Shown here: one piece after another, positions 28,273-37,272 of the stretch | Layout: every line of letters starts with the position of its first letter | How positions within the stretch are numbered: position 1 is the stretch's first letter | NCBI GenBank assembly: GCA_017631315.1 | Contig: JAGBTN010000015.1 | Span: 219,936 to 283,935 of the forward strand | Length of the DNA stretch: 64,000 bases | Source: Bacteroidaceae bacterium | Lineage (GTDB): Bacteria > Bacteroidota > Bacteroidia > Bacteroidales > Bacteroidaceae | Direction of reading: 5' to 3' | The notes under the pieces: model-generated | The model's database searches: none | What the model was told of the DNA's origin: nothing | The model's input: the letters and a program-made list of their open reading frames with translations, nothing else | Made by a program: the position numbers and the translations under genes

Positions 28273-29406
28273 TCAAATTCCCTTACTGAAGCAACGGCGA
28301 CGCTTATAGACCGTAGGATTGAGTGTTCGCCACTGGGCAAGAACCTTCAAATTACTTTCAAGCATCGGACCTGTCTCCGCACTTCGGAATCCCATCTTGT
28401 TAAAAAGAGGAATGAGATCCTCAAAGAGCAGAGCATTGATGCCATGCGCCTGCCAATCGGGATGAACAGCAATAAGCAGCAGTTCTGCTTCCTCCTCGTG
28501 TTTCCATTTCAAGGAACGTAGCAAATGGTACCAACCAAAAGGAAACATCTTTCCTTTTGACTTCTGCAACGCCCTTGCAAGATTGGGCATCGTGATACAG
28601 CAGGCAATAAGGTTGCCATTCTCGTCCTCAACCATTGGCAACATACGCAAGTCAAGCAATCCGATATACTGGGCAACAAAAGCATCTGCCTCCTCGTCGG
28701 TATGTCGACTGTAACCGAACAAGTGGCTATAAGCATCGTTCAACAAACGGAAAATCTTGCGTCCGTAACCATCCTTGAAGATGTCGCGCTTGGTAAGTTT
28801 CCTCACCTTCAGCCCATACTTCTTATTTACCAGTTCCGTTACACGTGCAAAACGTTCAGGCACCTCATGGGGTACTTCGACTTTCACCTGCACCCAGTCA
28901 ACCTCCTTGCCATAGCCATGTTGCTCCATGTGCTCGGGATAATAAGACGGGTTATAAATGGTAACGCCCGAACCCATTTTGTCGAAATCTTCAACAAGCA
29001 TGCCCTCCTTGTCGAAATCAGAGATGCCCAATGGGCCTTGAATCGTGTCCATTCCCTTGCTTTGCCCCCACTGTTCTACAGCATTGAGCAATGCTCCGGA
29101 CACATCTGTGTCGTCGATGAATTCTATCCAGCCAAAGCGTACGCACTTATTACCCCATGTCTGGTTTGCCTTATGGTTGACAATTCCCACAATACGCCCC
29201 ACCGGTTCTCCTGCTTCACTATATGCAACAAAGGGCATCACATCGGCATGCTGAAGACCGGGGTTGTGTTTGGGATCAAACCACCTACGCACATCCACAT
29301 CCAAATCTGGGACATAACATGTATTACCTTTGTATATCTTTTGGGGTAGTGCCAGAAAATCGTTCATCTGGCGCTTGCTTTGGACTGGTCTAACGTGGCA
29401 TTTCAT
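28273..29406 (-). CDS. GNAT-fold family protein
   Basis: A 377-aa cytoplasmic protein from a Bacteroidetes family annotated as N-acetyltransferase-like; GNAT-like features are LLLIAVHPDWQAHGINALLFEDLI and the C-terminal ETGPMLESNLKVLAQWRTL. The N-terminal half resembles a second, degenerate GNAT fold. Acceptor unknown. The frame is open to 29457, but the -7 element at 29462-29454 overlaps that point, so the next ATG at 29406 is the start. First gene of the GNAT-DUF5686-DUF4833 series. Confidence 0.72.
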   Translation of the reverse strand: MKCHVRPVQSKRQMNDFLALPQKIYKGNTCYVPDLDVDVRRWFDPKHNPGLQHADVMPFVAYSEAGEPVGRIVGIVNHKANQTWGNKCVRFGWIEFIDDTDVSGALLNAVEQWGQSKGMDTIQGPLGISDFDKEGMLVEDFDKMGSGVTIYNPSYYPEHMEQHGYGKEVDWVQVKVEVPHEVPERFARVTELVNKKYGLKVRKLTKRDIFKDGYGRKIFRLLNDAYSHLFGYSRHTDEEADAFVAQYIGLLDLRMLPMVEDENGNLIACCITMPNLARALQKSKGKMFPFGWYHLLRSLKWKHEEEAELLLIAVHPDWQAHGINALLFEDLIPLFNKMGFRSAETGPMLESNLKVLAQWRTLNPTVYKRRRCFSKGI

Positions 29407-29453
29407 GCTGGCATGGTTTGTTTGCGTACGCGCATAGTATGCACTTATCGCCC

Positions 29454-29462
29454 GCAAAGATA
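29454..29462 (-). promoter_or_regulatory. Promoter -7 element for the GNAT-DUF5686-DUF4833 genes
   Basis: Reads TATCTTTGC on the minus strand, 48 nt before the chosen start. Confidence 0.7.
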
Positions 29463-29592
29463 CAATTATTTAGTCAATAAGTTATTATTTTTGCTGGAGT
29501 TATTTCGTTAATGCTCCCTTTTTCATGAAAGAATATGTGTTTTTGCACAGCTCGGCATTTGCAGAATTGAAGAAATGACCTCTGCTTTAACC

Positions 29593-29643
29593 AAAAGAAG
29601 ACCTCGCAAGACACACTTTTTCGTGCCTGCGAGGTCTTCTTTT
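29593..29643 (-). terminator. Terminator of the DUF349 gene
   Basis: A perfect 16-bp stem (29593-29608 with 29628-29643) and 19-nt loop, ending TTCTTTT on the minus strand, 22 nt after the DUF349 stop. Confidence 0.85.
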
Positions 29644-29665
29644 GATTTGCTATTTAAAGGGAGAT

Positions 29666-31543
29666 TTATTTCTTTTCTCCTCTCATCTGTTCGTCAACGG
29701 CCTTTATCTTCTGAACGAGAAGGTTGAGTTCTTCGCGGAGTTTTTCGACTTTCTTGTTCATGGCATCGACGAGCGTATTGCCTTTCTTGCTACTGGAAGT
29801 GAGGAAGCCTATGTTGTTTTCGTACGTCTTGATTTCAGCCAGCATGCGTTCATAGGCACGCTGCATCTTCTGGCGTTCGTTTTCAAGTGAACCGCCTGCG
29901 TTCTCCACTCTCTGTTGCAAGTTCTGTCGGAAGTTGTTGAGACGGCGCTTTGCCTGGCTGGCTCCATAGGCATCGTATATCTTGTCGCAGATGGCACGAT
30001 ACTCTTTGTAGAGCGTCTCTTTATCGCGGAAAGGCACATGTCCTACTTCGTTCCACTTCTGTTGGAGTTCCTTAACCTGGGCGATGATGTTTTCCGCCTC
30101 GCTTTCTGCCAGTTCCTTGAGTTGGGCGATGATGCCAAGTTTCTGCTCCTTGTTGGCATTCTCTTCGTTGCGCGTGTCGGCTGTTGCTGCTTGTCGTGCC
30201 TCGAAGAAGTGGTCGCATGCTGCCGTGAAGCGTTTCCAGAGGTCTTCGCTATACTTGCGGGGAACGGTTCCTATTTCTTTCCATTGCTTTTGGAGGTTGA
30301 TGAGGATGTCGCCTGTGGAGCGCCATTCGGTGCTGTCCATGAGGGCTTCTGCTTTTTCTACCAGTTCTTTTTTCTTGGCAAGGTTAGCGTTGAGTTCGTC
30401 TTTGAGGTTGCTGAAGAAGGCTGTCTTCTTTTCGAAGAAGGTGTCACAACCTTTGCGGAAGCGTTCGAAGATGGCTGTGTTCATCTTCTGCGGGGCGAAG
30501 CCGATGGTTTTCCACTCTGCCTGCAGTTCTTTTATCTTCTGTGTGATGCCGTCCCAGTCGGCGAATGTTTTGAGTCCTTCTGTTTCGAAGGCTTCGAGTT
30601 GTTCGCAGAGGGCGGTTTTCTTGGTGAGGTTTTCTTCTTCACGAGCTTTGATGGCTTCGAAGTATGCCTGGTGCTTTTTGTTGATGGTGGTTGTGGCTTC
30701 CTTGAATGCCGCCCATATCTGCTCGCGTATTTCTTTGGCTACGGGGCCTGTTTCTTTCCATTCCTGATGGAGTGCCTGCAGTTGGTTGAAGGCTTGCAGG
30801 ACGTCGGGGGTTTCGGCGAGTGCTTCGGCTTGCTGAACGAGGCGTGTCTTGACTTCGAGGTTTTTCTTGAAGTCGTAGTCGCGCAATTCGTGGCCGAGTT
30901 TGAGCACATCGTAGAACTGTTCCACGTAGAGCTGGTAGTTTTTCCAGAGTTCGGTGGCGCGTTCGGCGGGAACGGTTTTTATTTCTTTCCACTCTGCCTG
31001 TAGGGCTTTGAATTCGTCGAAGTTCTTGTTGGCTTCTTCGGGAGTGGATGTGAGTTGCTGTATGCGTTCGAGTATTTCGAGTTTGCGCTTGAGGTTTGTC
31101 TGCTTCTGCTGTTCTTGTGCTTCCTGAAGGGCGGCGCGGCGCTGGCGAATGGTTTGCATGGCTTCGCGGAAGAGGGGTTCTGCAGCGTCTATCTGCGGTG
31201 TGAACTTGTCTGCTTCTCCGCCGGCTTCAACAAAGGCGTTGAAGGCTTCCTGCACTTCGGCGTTATGGAATTTGTAGAACAATTGTTTGAGGAGGTTGAG
31301 TTCTGCCTTGTCGCCGGTTTCTTGGCTTTGTGCTATTTCCTGAACGCGGGCAACGACTTCTTCCTTTGTGCGGAAGGTTTGTTGCATGATTTCCTGTTCG
31401 GTTTCGGCGACGGGTGCTTCCTCTTCGCTTGTTGCGGTTGTTTCTACTTGGGGTTCTTCGGCTGCAAACTCAACCGTTTGCTCTGCAGCCATTTCAGGAG
31501 ACTGCCCGAGGGCAGTGGTTTCATTAGTCTCTAAAGAGTCCAT
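29666..31543 (-). CDS. DUF349 repeat protein
   Basis: A 625-aa, highly charged, largely helical protein. After an acidic Glu/Ala/Thr-rich N-terminus of about 60 residues it carries at least five DUF349 repeats recognisable by W-K-E-(I/T)-G-x-(V/A)-(P/A), for instance WKETGPVAKEIREQIWAAF, WKTIGFAPQKMN, WKEIGTVPRKYSEDLW and WNEVGHVPFRDKETLY. No signal peptide. The family is widespread in Bacteroidetes and Actinobacteria without an assigned role. Monocistronic, with its own strong terminator. Confidence 0.88.
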   Translation of the reverse strand: MDSLETNETTALGQSPEMAAEQTVEFAAEEPQVETTATSEEEAPVAETEQEIMQQTFRTKEEVVARVQEIAQSQETGDKAELNLLKQLFYKFHNAEVQEAFNAFVEAGGEADKFTPQIDAAEPLFREAMQTIRQRRAALQEAQEQQKQTNLKRKLEILERIQQLTSTPEEANKNFDEFKALQAEWKEIKTVPAERATELWKNYQLYVEQFYDVLKLGHELRDYDFKKNLEVKTRLVQQAEALAETPDVLQAFNQLQALHQEWKETGPVAKEIREQIWAAFKEATTTINKKHQAYFEAIKAREEENLTKKTALCEQLEAFETEGLKTFADWDGITQKIKELQAEWKTIGFAPQKMNTAIFERFRKGCDTFFEKKTAFFSNLKDELNANLAKKKELVEKAEALMDSTEWRSTGDILINLQKQWKEIGTVPRKYSEDLWKRFTAACDHFFEARQAATADTRNEENANKEQKLGIIAQLKELAESEAENIIAQVKELQQKWNEVGHVPFRDKETLYKEYRAICDKIYDAYGASQAKRRLNNFRQNLQQRVENAGGSLENERQKMQRAYERMLAEIKTYENNIGFLTSSSKKGNTLVDAMNKKVEKLREELNLLVQKIKAVDEQMRGEKK

Positions 31544-31589
31544 CGTTGCGTATGTTTAATTATAACAATAAAGTGGGTACAAAGTAAAG

Positions 31590-31621
31590 TAAAAAAGCCC
31601 TAACCTGCAAGGAAAGGGCTT
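31590..31621 (-). terminator. Terminator of corA
   Basis: On the minus strand AAGCCCT and AGGGCTT pair (31615-31621 with 31595-31601), followed directly by six T's. It lies just after the corA stop. Confidence 0.85.
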
Positions 31622-31642
31622 GTTTTTTCTGCTTATATCTTG

Positions 31643-32569
31643 TTAAATCCATGTTTTGCGCTTGAAATACAGCAGGAAGGAGAGGGTTACGCCTACGGAA
31701 AGCACGAGTGCGAGGGGGAAGCCCCACTTGGCGGTTTCCATGCCGTTGACGAGGTTCATGCCGAAGAGGCTGGCGATGAGTGTGGGGAACATGAGGATAA
31801 TGTTGATGCTGGTGAGCATCTTCATGACGGAGTTCATGTTGTTGTTGATGAGATTGGCGTAGGTATCCATCGTGGAGTCGAGGATGTTTGCGTAGATGTT
31901 GGTGGTTTCGCGTGCCTGACTCATCTCGATGCCTACGTCTTCTATCATGTCGGCGTCCAGTTCGTCGATGGGGAGTTTGAATTTCAGTTTGGAGAGGAGG
32001 TTTTCGTTGCCTCGGATGGAGGTGACGAAGTAGGTGAGACTGTCCTGCAGACGGCTGAGTGCGACGAGGTCTGTGTTGCTGATTTTGTGGTCGAGGTTCT
32101 GCTTTGCCTTGTCTATGCGTGCGCTGATTTGCTTGAGGCGTTTCAGATACCAGACGGCACAGCAGAGGAAGAGGCGGAATATCATGTCGACAGAATCGAC
32201 GAATCCCAGTCCGCGCTTCTGCTGATAGGAGACGAAGTCGTTCATCATGTCGGTCTCGAAGTTGCAAACCGTGATGAGGACGTCGCCCTTCATGATGATA
32301 CCGAGCGGGATGGTGGTGTAGGGCGTACGGCTCTTTGTCTCTTTGACGTAGGGGATACGCAAGATGATGAGCACCCATCCGTCGTCGATGTCATAGCGGG
32401 CACGTTCGTCGGTATCGGCAATATCGCTGATGTAGTAGTCGGGAATGTGGAGTGTCGACTCCAGATAGTTCTTGTCTTCCTCGGTGGGGCAGGTCACCTG
32501 CACCCAGCAGCCGGGCTGCCATTCTTCAATGGTACGCATACCATTCGAAGTGTTCCAGTAAGTTCGCAT
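31643..32569 (-). CDS. corA: CorA family divalent cation transporter
   Basis: A 308-aa inner-membrane channel for Mg2+ (or Co2+). A long helical cytoplasmic domain is followed by two C-terminal membrane helices with the family's GMN signature between them (SLFGMNLVNGME, about residue 270). The positively charged end (FKRKTW) is normal. A long leader of about 160 nt separates the promoter (32745-32737) from the start; AGGAGG lies just before the ATG. Confidence 0.93.
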   Translation of the reverse strand: MRTYWNTSNGMRTIEEWQPGCWVQVTCPTEEDKNYLESTLHIPDYYISDIADTDERARYDIDDGWVLIILRIPYVKETKSRTPYTTIPLGIIMKGDVLITVCNFETDMMNDFVSYQQKRGLGFVDSVDMIFRLFLCCAVWYLKRLKQISARIDKAKQNLDHKISNTDLVALSRLQDSLTYFVTSIRGNENLLSKLKFKLPIDELDADMIEDVGIEMSQARETTNIYANILDSTMDTYANLINNNMNSVMKMLTSINIILMFPTLIASLFGMNLVNGMETAKWGFPLALVLSVGVTLSFLLYFKRKTWI

Positions 32570-32736
32570 CGTTCGATTCCTCCTCGGTTTTTAGTTGGGA
32601 TTCATGCACAGTTTCCATTCGCTCCTCGTGGAGTGTGCAATAGCGATGCAGGCTCCGGAGCACTAAGAACTGTAACTTTCCGCGTAATAGTCGTCCATTG
32701 TGGTTTTTGAATAGCTTTTAAAAATTGATAGCGGTT
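32570..32736 (-). promoter_or_regulatory. Long structured 5' leader of corA
   Basis: The corA transcript should start near 32730, giving a leader of about 160 nt, unusually long for this window. It contains the palindrome GCTCCGGAGC and a second hairpin CTCC-ACGA-GGAG. I do not recognise a known magnesium riboswitch; a regulatory role is inference. Confidence 0.4.
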
Positions 32737-32745
32737 GCAAAGATA
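32737..32745 (-). promoter_or_regulatory. Promoter -7 element for corA
   Basis: Reads TATCTTTGC on the minus strand. Confidence 0.65.
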
Positions 32746-32842
32746 CGAAAAAAAGTTATTCTGCAAATATCTGCACCCTATTTTTTTCAGCCCGAAGCCC
32801 AAAATCCATTCCAGACACCCCCTTCAGCACCTCCGCAAAACA

Positions 32843-32926
32843 GGTTAACCATTATTGCCAGAAAGGTTAACCATTACGGGCAGAAAGGTTAACCATTGTC
32901 GCCATAATGCTTAACCCTTTTCGCAG
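32843..32926. repeat. 22-nt-period array, locus 6 (family R1)
   Basis: Three perfect GGTTAACC cores at 32843, 32865 and 32887 and GCTTAACC at 32909, exactly 22 nt apart. It lies between the corA promoter and the tRNA-Gln pair. Confidence 0.92.
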
Positions 32927-33001
32927 CCACCCCACAAGGCTATTTCCGCAAGGGTACAAAAAAGCGGGTTGCACCCAAAGGCACAACCCGCACACTCACC
33001 G

Positions 33002-33072
33002 TTGGGCTACCCGGACTCGAACCAGGAAAGGCAGGACCAGAATCTGCAGTGTTACCATTACACCATAGCCCA
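33002..33072 (-). tRNA. tRNA-Gln(CTG), copy 2 in transcription order
   Basis: A full cloverleaf on the minus strand: acceptor TGGGCTA/TAGCCCA, D-arm GTGT/ACAC, anticodon loop TTCTGGT giving CTG, T-arm CCTGG-TTCGAGT-CCGGG. The closing pair of the anticodon stem is an A-C mismatch. CCA is not encoded. Identical to the copy at 33135. Confidence 0.93.
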
Positions 33073-33134
33073 ATCTGTTTCAAAACCAGCAGTTTCGGCA
33101 CCACACGGCACTCACAAAAACCGCCTCTCGTGCG

Positions 33135-33205
33135 TTGGGCTACCCGGACTCGAACCAGGAAAGGCAGGACCAGAATCTGCAGTGTTACCATTACACCATA
33201 GCCCA
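33135..33205 (-). tRNA. tRNA-Gln(CTG), copy 1 in transcription order
   Basis: Identical to the copy at 33002-33072, 62 nt upstream of it and following a -7 element at 33247-33239. The two are probably one transcript. Confidence 0.93.
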
Positions 33206-33238
33206 ATGCGCGACACGTGCCAACGCACGTTTGCGGCT

Positions 33239-33247
33239 GCAAAGTTA
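33239..33247 (-). promoter_or_regulatory. Promoter -7 element for the tRNA-Gln pair
   Basis: Reads TAACTTTGC on the minus strand, 34 nt before the first tRNA. Confidence 0.65.
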
Positions 33248-33296
33248 CGCCTTTTTTATTAACTGACAAATCTTTCTGCTAAAAAAAACTAATTTT

Positions 33297-33329
33297 TTTG
33301 CATTTTTCTTCAACTCTCCTTACCTTTGC
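33297..33329 (+). promoter_or_regulatory. Promoter for rsfS-ftsH-cdsA
   Basis: TTTG at 33297-33300 and TACCTTTGC at 33321-33329, 20 nt apart; the rsfS start is 37 nt on. Confidence 0.75.
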
Positions 33330-33365
33330 ACACGTTTATCACGCAATACATATTTATAATAACAA

Positions 33366-33725
33366 ATGAAGAAAAAGAACGAACTCGTAGAAGCCATCAT
33401 AGACGGACTGCAAGACAAAAAAGGACGCGACATCGTCGTAGCCGACCTCACAGAAATCACCGACGCCGTATGCCAATACTTCGTCATCTGCTCGGGCGGC
33501 TCACCACTGCAAGTAACAGCCCTCGCACAATCCGTCGGCGAAACCTGCCGCGACCGGCTGAAAGCAAAACCCATAGCCGTGGCCGGAATGAACAACGCCA
33601 TCTGGGTGGCAATGGACTATGCAGACGTCATCGTACACATCTTCGTACCCGAACAACGCGAGTTCTACAACATCGAAAACCTCTGGGCCGATGCCGAACT
33701 CACCAACATCCCCAACATCGACTGA
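33366..33725 (+). CDS. rsfS: Ribosomal silencing factor RsfS
   Basis: A 119-aa protein that binds ribosomal protein L14 and blocks subunit joining when nutrients fall. The family sequence is visible: KGRDIVVADLTEITDAVCQYFVICSG, MNNAIWVAMDYADVIVHIF and EQREFYNIENLWADA. First gene of rsfS-ftsH-cdsA, a common Bacteroidetes order. Confidence 0.95.
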   Translation: MKKKNELVEAIIDGLQDKKGRDIVVADLTEITDAVCQYFVICSGGSPLQVTALAQSVGETCRDRLKAKPIAVAGMNNAIWVAMDYADVIVHIFVPEQREFYNIENLWADAELTNIPNID

Positions 33726-33738
33726 ACACCCGAAATAC

Positions 33739-35739
33739 ATGAACGACAACAACAATAAAAACAAAAAGCGCAAGCCACAATTCAGCCTCACCTGGCTCTA
33801 CGTCATCATAGCCGTAGCATTAGGCTACATGCTCATGAAGGGCGACAACACACTGCTCGAGGGAAGCACCTCGCGCAAAGCAACATACACCCAGTTCAAA
33901 AGCTACGTCGAACAAGGCTACGCATCCCGCATCATCGTCAACAAAAAAGCCGGCTCACTACAAATGTACATCCAGCCGAGCCACATACGCGACATCTTCA
34001 AAGACCAAAAAGTAGACAGCACCACACGACACTTCGTCGTCGTGCAATTCCCCTCTGCCGACAAACTCGACGACTTCATCAGCCAGCAAGAACAACTTCA
34101 GCACTACACCGGCGAAACAGAATGGCAATCGGGCGACGACGACAACGGCATCATGCGATTCTTCTGGAGCTTCGGCCCCTTCATCCTCATCGTCTTCTTC
34201 TGGATATTCCTCATGCGACGCATGAACGGAGGCAATAGCGAAGGCGGAGGCCCCATGGGCATCTTCAACGTAGGCAAGAGCCGAGCCAAACTCTTCGAGA
34301 AAGACGACAAAAACAAAGTCACCTTTGCCGACGTAGCCGGACAAGAAGGCGCAAAACTCGAAGTACAGGAAATCGTAGAATTCCTCAAAAACCCCCAACG
34401 ATACACCGACCTCGGAGGCAAAATACCCAAAGGCGCACTCCTCGTAGGCCCTCCCGGAACAGGCAAGACACTGCTCGCCAAAGCCGTAGCAGGAGAAGCC
34501 GATGTGCCATTCTTCAGCATGTCGGGTAGCGACTTCGTAGAAATGTTCGTCGGCGTCGGAGCAAGCCGAGTGCGCGACCTCTTCCGCCAAGCCAAAGAAA
34601 AAGCACCCTGCATCATCTTCATCGACGAAATAGACGCCGTCGGAAGAGCAAGAAGCAAAGGCGTACAAATGAGCTCCAACGACGAACGCGAAAGCACACT
34701 CAACCAACTCCTCACCGAAATGGACGGCTTCGGCACCAACAGCGGCGTCATAATCATGGCAGCCACCAACCGAGCCGACATACTGGACAAAGCACTGCTG
34801 CGCGCCGGACGATTCGACAGACAAATACACGTCGACCTGCCAGACATCAATGAACGAAAAGACATCTTCCTCGTTCACCTGAGAAACATCAAGACAGACA
34901 ACACACTCGACATCGACTTCCTCGCCCGACAAACACCCGGATTCAGCGGAGCCGACATAGCCAACGTCTGCAACGAAGCAGCCCTCATAGCAGCACGAAA
35001 CGGCAAAAAATCAGTCGAAAAAGAAGACTTCCTCGCAGCCGTCGACCGAATCATAGGCGGTTTGGAAAAGAAAACCAAAGTAATGACCGCCGACGAGAAA
35101 CGCACCATCGCACTGCACGAAGCCGGACATGCCACCATCAGCTGGCTCCTGCAATACGCCAACCCACTCGTCAAAGTTACCATCGTACCCAGAGGACGTG
35201 CCCTTGGCGCAGCATGGTACCTGCCCGAAGAACGACAAATAACCACACGCGAACAGATGCTCGACGAGATTTGCGCCACCCTCGGAGGCCGTGCTGCCGA
35301 AGAACTCTTCTGCGGACACGTCAGCAGCGGAGCCATGAACGACCTGGAGCGCGTCACAAAGCAAGTCTACAGCATGATAACATACCTGGGCATGAGCGAC
35401 AAACTGCCCAACATCTGCTACTACAACAATCAGGAATACGGCTTCCAACGCCCCTACTCCGAAGCAACGGCACAACTCATCGACGAAGAGACAAAAGCCA
35501 TGATTGCAGAACAATATGCCCGTGCCAAAGACATTCTGAGCAAGAATGCCGAAGGACACGCCGCACTTGCCCAACTGCTCATCGAACGCGAAGTCATCTT
35601 TGCCGAAGACGTAGAACACATCTTCGGACCACGCCCCTGGACAAGCCGCACGGAAGAACTCCTGACAGAACCGACTCCCGCTCCCGCCGAAACACCCGAG
35701 AGCGAGGAAGAAAACAACGAAACAACAGACAACCAATAA
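33739..35739 (+). CDS. ftsH: ATP-dependent membrane zinc protease FtsH
   Basis: About 666 aa. Two N-terminal membrane segments ([14 protein letters not shown] and [15 protein letters not shown]) flank a periplasmic domain; the AAA+ module has Walker A GPPGTGKT, Walker [13 protein letters not shown] and the arginine-finger region; the zinc protease motif is HEAGH. It degrades membrane and regulatory proteins. The frame is open to 33619 inside rsfS, but the ATG at 33739, 13 nt after the rsfS stop, gives the normal N-terminus. The coding strand is C/A-rich until the last third. Confidence 0.96.
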   Translation: MNDNNNKNKKRKPQFSLTWLYVIIAVALGYMLMKGDNTLLEGSTSRKATYTQFKSYVEQGYASRIIVNKKAGSLQMYIQPSHIRDIFKDQKVDSTTRHFVVVQFPSADKLDDFISQQEQLQHYTGETEWQSGDDDNGIMRFFWSFGPFILIVFFWIFLMRRMNGGNSEGGGPMGIFNVGKSRAKLFEKDDKNKVTFADVAGQEGAKLEVQEIVEFLKNPQRYTDLGGKIPKGALLVGPPGTGKTLLAKAVAGEADVPFFSMSGSDFVEMFVGVGASRVRDLFRQAKEKAPCIIFIDEIDAVGRARSKGVQMSSNDERESTLNQLLTEMDGFGTNSGVIIMAATNRADILDKALLRAGRFDRQIHVDLPDINERKDIFLVHLRNIKTDNTLDIDFLARQTPGFSGADIANVCNEAALIAARNGKKSVEKEDFLAAVDRIIGGLEKKTKVMTADEKRTIALHEAGHATISWLLQYANPLVKVTIVPRGRALGAAWYLPEERQITTREQMLDEICATLGGRAAEELFCGHVSSGAMNDLERVTKQVYSMITYLGMSDKLPNICYYNNQEYGFQRPYSEATAQLIDEETKAMIAEQYARAKDILSKNAEGHAALAQLLIEREVIFAEDVEHIFGPRPWTSRTEELLTEPTPAPAETPESEEENNETTDNQ

Positions 35740-35787
35740 ATCGACCTTCCGCCTCTTACAAAAGAGACCGGCAGGAAACCACACATT

Positions 35788-36657
35788 ATGAAAAACCTTA
35801 TCGTCCGCGCCCTGACCGGTGCCGTATATGTCCTGCTGCTTGTGGGCTGCACCATCTACAGTCCCATCACTGCATTCTTCTTCTTTGCCTTCGCTGCAGC
35901 AGGCACACTCTTCGAGTTCGGCACATTGATGAACAAACACGTCGAGACCCAAATGCCCCGTCCCATCAACGCAATGGCAGGCGTTGTACTCGCCGCAGCC
36001 GTATGGCTCAGTGCCATTGCCAGCGAACAGACAGCACAGATGTTCGCCCTCTACGGCCTGCTGCTGCTCTACATCCTCATCAGCGCACTCTACCGCCGCA
36101 GCAAAGAACCCCTTAAGGACTGGGCACTCTGCTTTGCCTCGCAGATATACATAGCCCTACCCTTTGCCCTGCTGCCCCTGCTCAGCATAGCCTATAACGC
36201 AGCAGACGGCAGCATGACGTACCAATGGATATACCCACTCGCCCTGTTCATCTTCATTTGGGTGAACGACACCTTTGCCTACCTCTGCGGCTGCTCGCTG
36301 CAGAAATACATCCCCCTGAAACTCTTTCCACGCATTTCTCCCAAGAAGTCGTGGATAGGCAGCATCGGCGGCGGCCTCTTCACCCTGCTGGCAGCCGTCA
36401 TCATCTGGAGGCTGGACAATGGACAATGGTCAATGGTTAATGGTCAATCTTCAATGTCTCTGCTTCGCTGGCTGGGCTTTGCTCTTACCGTTGTAGTCTT
36501 CGGCACCTGGGGCGATCTTGTAGAGAGCCTCATCAAACGCCAACTTGGCATCAAAGACAGCGGCAACATCCTTCCCGGTCATGGAGGACTGCTCGACCGC
36601 TTCGACAGCGCTCTGCTCACCATCCCTGCCTCGGTCGTTTACTTCATATTGACATAA
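35788..36657 (+). CDS. cdsA: Phosphatidate cytidylyltransferase CdsA
   Basis: A 289-aa polytopic inner-membrane enzyme making CDP-diacylglycerol for phospholipid synthesis. The C-terminal signature is KRQLGIKDSGNILPGHGGLLDRFDS. Near residues 209-224 the protein has LDNGQWSMVNGQSSMS, which is encoded by a tandem TCAATGG/TTAATGG-type repeat (36414-36456) of the sort usually found between genes; it falls in a loop between membrane segments. Third gene of rsfS-ftsH-cdsA. Confidence 0.94.
   Translation: MKNLIVRALTGAVYVLLLVGCTIYSPITAFFFFAFAAAGTLFEFGTLMNKHVETQMPRPINAMAGVVLAAAVWLSAIASEQTAQMFALYGLLLLYILISALYRRSKEPLKDWALCFASQIYIALPFALLPLLSIAYNAADGSMTYQWIYPLALFIFIWVNDTFAYLCGCSLQKYIPLKLFPRISPKKSWIGSIGGGLFTLLAAVIIWRLDNGQWSMVNGQSSMSLLRWLGFALTVVVFGTWGDLVESLIKRQLGIKDSGNILPGHGGLLDRFDSALLTIPASVVYFILT
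36414..36456 (+). repeat. Short tandem repeat within cdsA
   Basis: Imperfect copies of CAATGG(A/T) and TTAATGG alternate here and keep the reading frame open. The same flavour of repeat is seen at the start of the M20 gene (about 52308-52338, minus strand). Confidence 0.65.
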
Positions 36658-36671
36658 TTTCCGTTTTTTTC

Positions 36672-36703
36672 TTTGCACTTAAAAGGAAAAGTCGTAACTT
36701 TGC
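36672..36703 (+). promoter_or_regulatory. Promoter for tRNA-Leu
   Basis: TTTG (36672-36675), 19 nt, then TAACTTTGC (36695-36703); the tRNA starts 11 nt later. This is a textbook Bacteroidetes promoter. Confidence 0.85.
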
Positions 36704-36713
36704 ACCCGCAATT

Positions 36714-36799
36714 GCCCAGATGGTGGAATTGGTAGACACGAGGGACTTAAAATCCCTTGGCCAGTGATGGCCGTACGGGTTCGATTCCCGTTCCGGGCA
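36714..36799 (+). tRNA. tRNA-Leu(TAA)
   Basis: An 86-nt class II tRNA with anticodon stem-loop AGGGA-CTTAAAA-TCCCT (anticodon TAA), a long variable arm (TGGCCAGTGATGGCC) and T-arm ACGGG-TTCGATT-CCCGT. Position 5-68 of the acceptor stem is an A-C mismatch. CCA is not encoded. Confidence 0.95.
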
Positions 36800-36806
36800 C
36801 ATGCAA

Positions 36807-36844
36807 ACAAAAGAGGATGAACCTAATGGCTCATCCTCTTTTGT
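36807..36844 (+). terminator. Terminator after tRNA-Leu
   Basis: A perfect 14-bp stem (36807-36820 with 36831-36844) around a 10-nt loop, beginning 7 nt after the tRNA, with a T-rich 3' arm. Confidence 0.85.
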
Positions 36845-36873
36845 ATTTCTACGGATGTGGGAGCACGTCTTAT

Positions 36874-36891
36874 GGCAGGCAGCAACCTGCC
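36874..36891 (-). terminator. Small hairpin after the DUF5053 gene
   Basis: GGCAGG and CCTGCC pair around a 6-nt loop, immediately after the stop of the DUF5053 gene on the minus strand. There is no T-tract, so its role is uncertain. Confidence 0.35.
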
Positions 36892-37209
36892 TCATCCGAG
36901 TTTAGCCGCATCTATTTCATCTGCATGCGCCATCAGTCGTTTGGCAATATCACGGAAAGCCTCGGTTAACTGTCGAAACTCAGCCTCATTGAAGGCTGTC
37001 TCGTCTTTGCAGTACATACATCCATGCAAACGCTTATTTATCCAACTTCTTGACCTCTCAAAATACTGCTCTGCCAATTGTGTTTTATTGATGAGTCCCT
37101 CGAGTTCACTGAATGCTATAAATGTTGCTTCTGGTTTATACTCTAACAATTTTTTGCGAGTCCCCTCATACTTCTTCAGATTAAAAATTTTTCTCTTACC
37201 TAAGTACAT
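36892..37209 (-). CDS. DUF5053-like small protein
   Basis: A 105-aa helical protein. QLAEQYFERSRSWINKRLHGC and the tail LTEAFRDIAKRLMAHADEIDAAKLG fit the DUF5053 family of Bacteroidales, which I associate with mobile elements; function unknown. It is AT-rich towards its start, stands between the tRNA-Leu terminator and another AT-rich patch, and has no recognised promoter. Confidence 0.7.
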   Translation of the reverse strand: MYLGKRKIFNLKKYEGTRKKLLEYKPEATFIAFSELEGLINKTQLAEQYFERSRSWINKRLHGCMYCKDETAFNEAEFRQLTEAFRDIAKRLMAHADEIDAAKLG

Positions 37210-37272
37210 ATCAATTATTTTTTGTAAATTTGTCCCCGAAATAAATCAGGGGCTTGGTTAAAAATTTAGTTG

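Noticed and set aside
29915-31003. A 362-codon frame antisense to the DUF349 gene
   Set aside because: Phe/Glu/Val-rich shadow of the charged helical repeats; the DUF349 motifs on the other strand are unmistakable.
32843-32926. The 22-nt arrays as a CRISPR
   Set aside because: Core of 8 bp, period of 22 and similar rather than unique spacers do not fit repeat/spacer lengths, and there are no cas genes.
33619-33738. A 40-residue N-terminal extension of FtsH
   Set aside because: It overlaps rsfS and is a Ser/Thr/Pro shadow; the ATG at 33739 gives the standard cytoplasmic N-terminus and first membrane helix.
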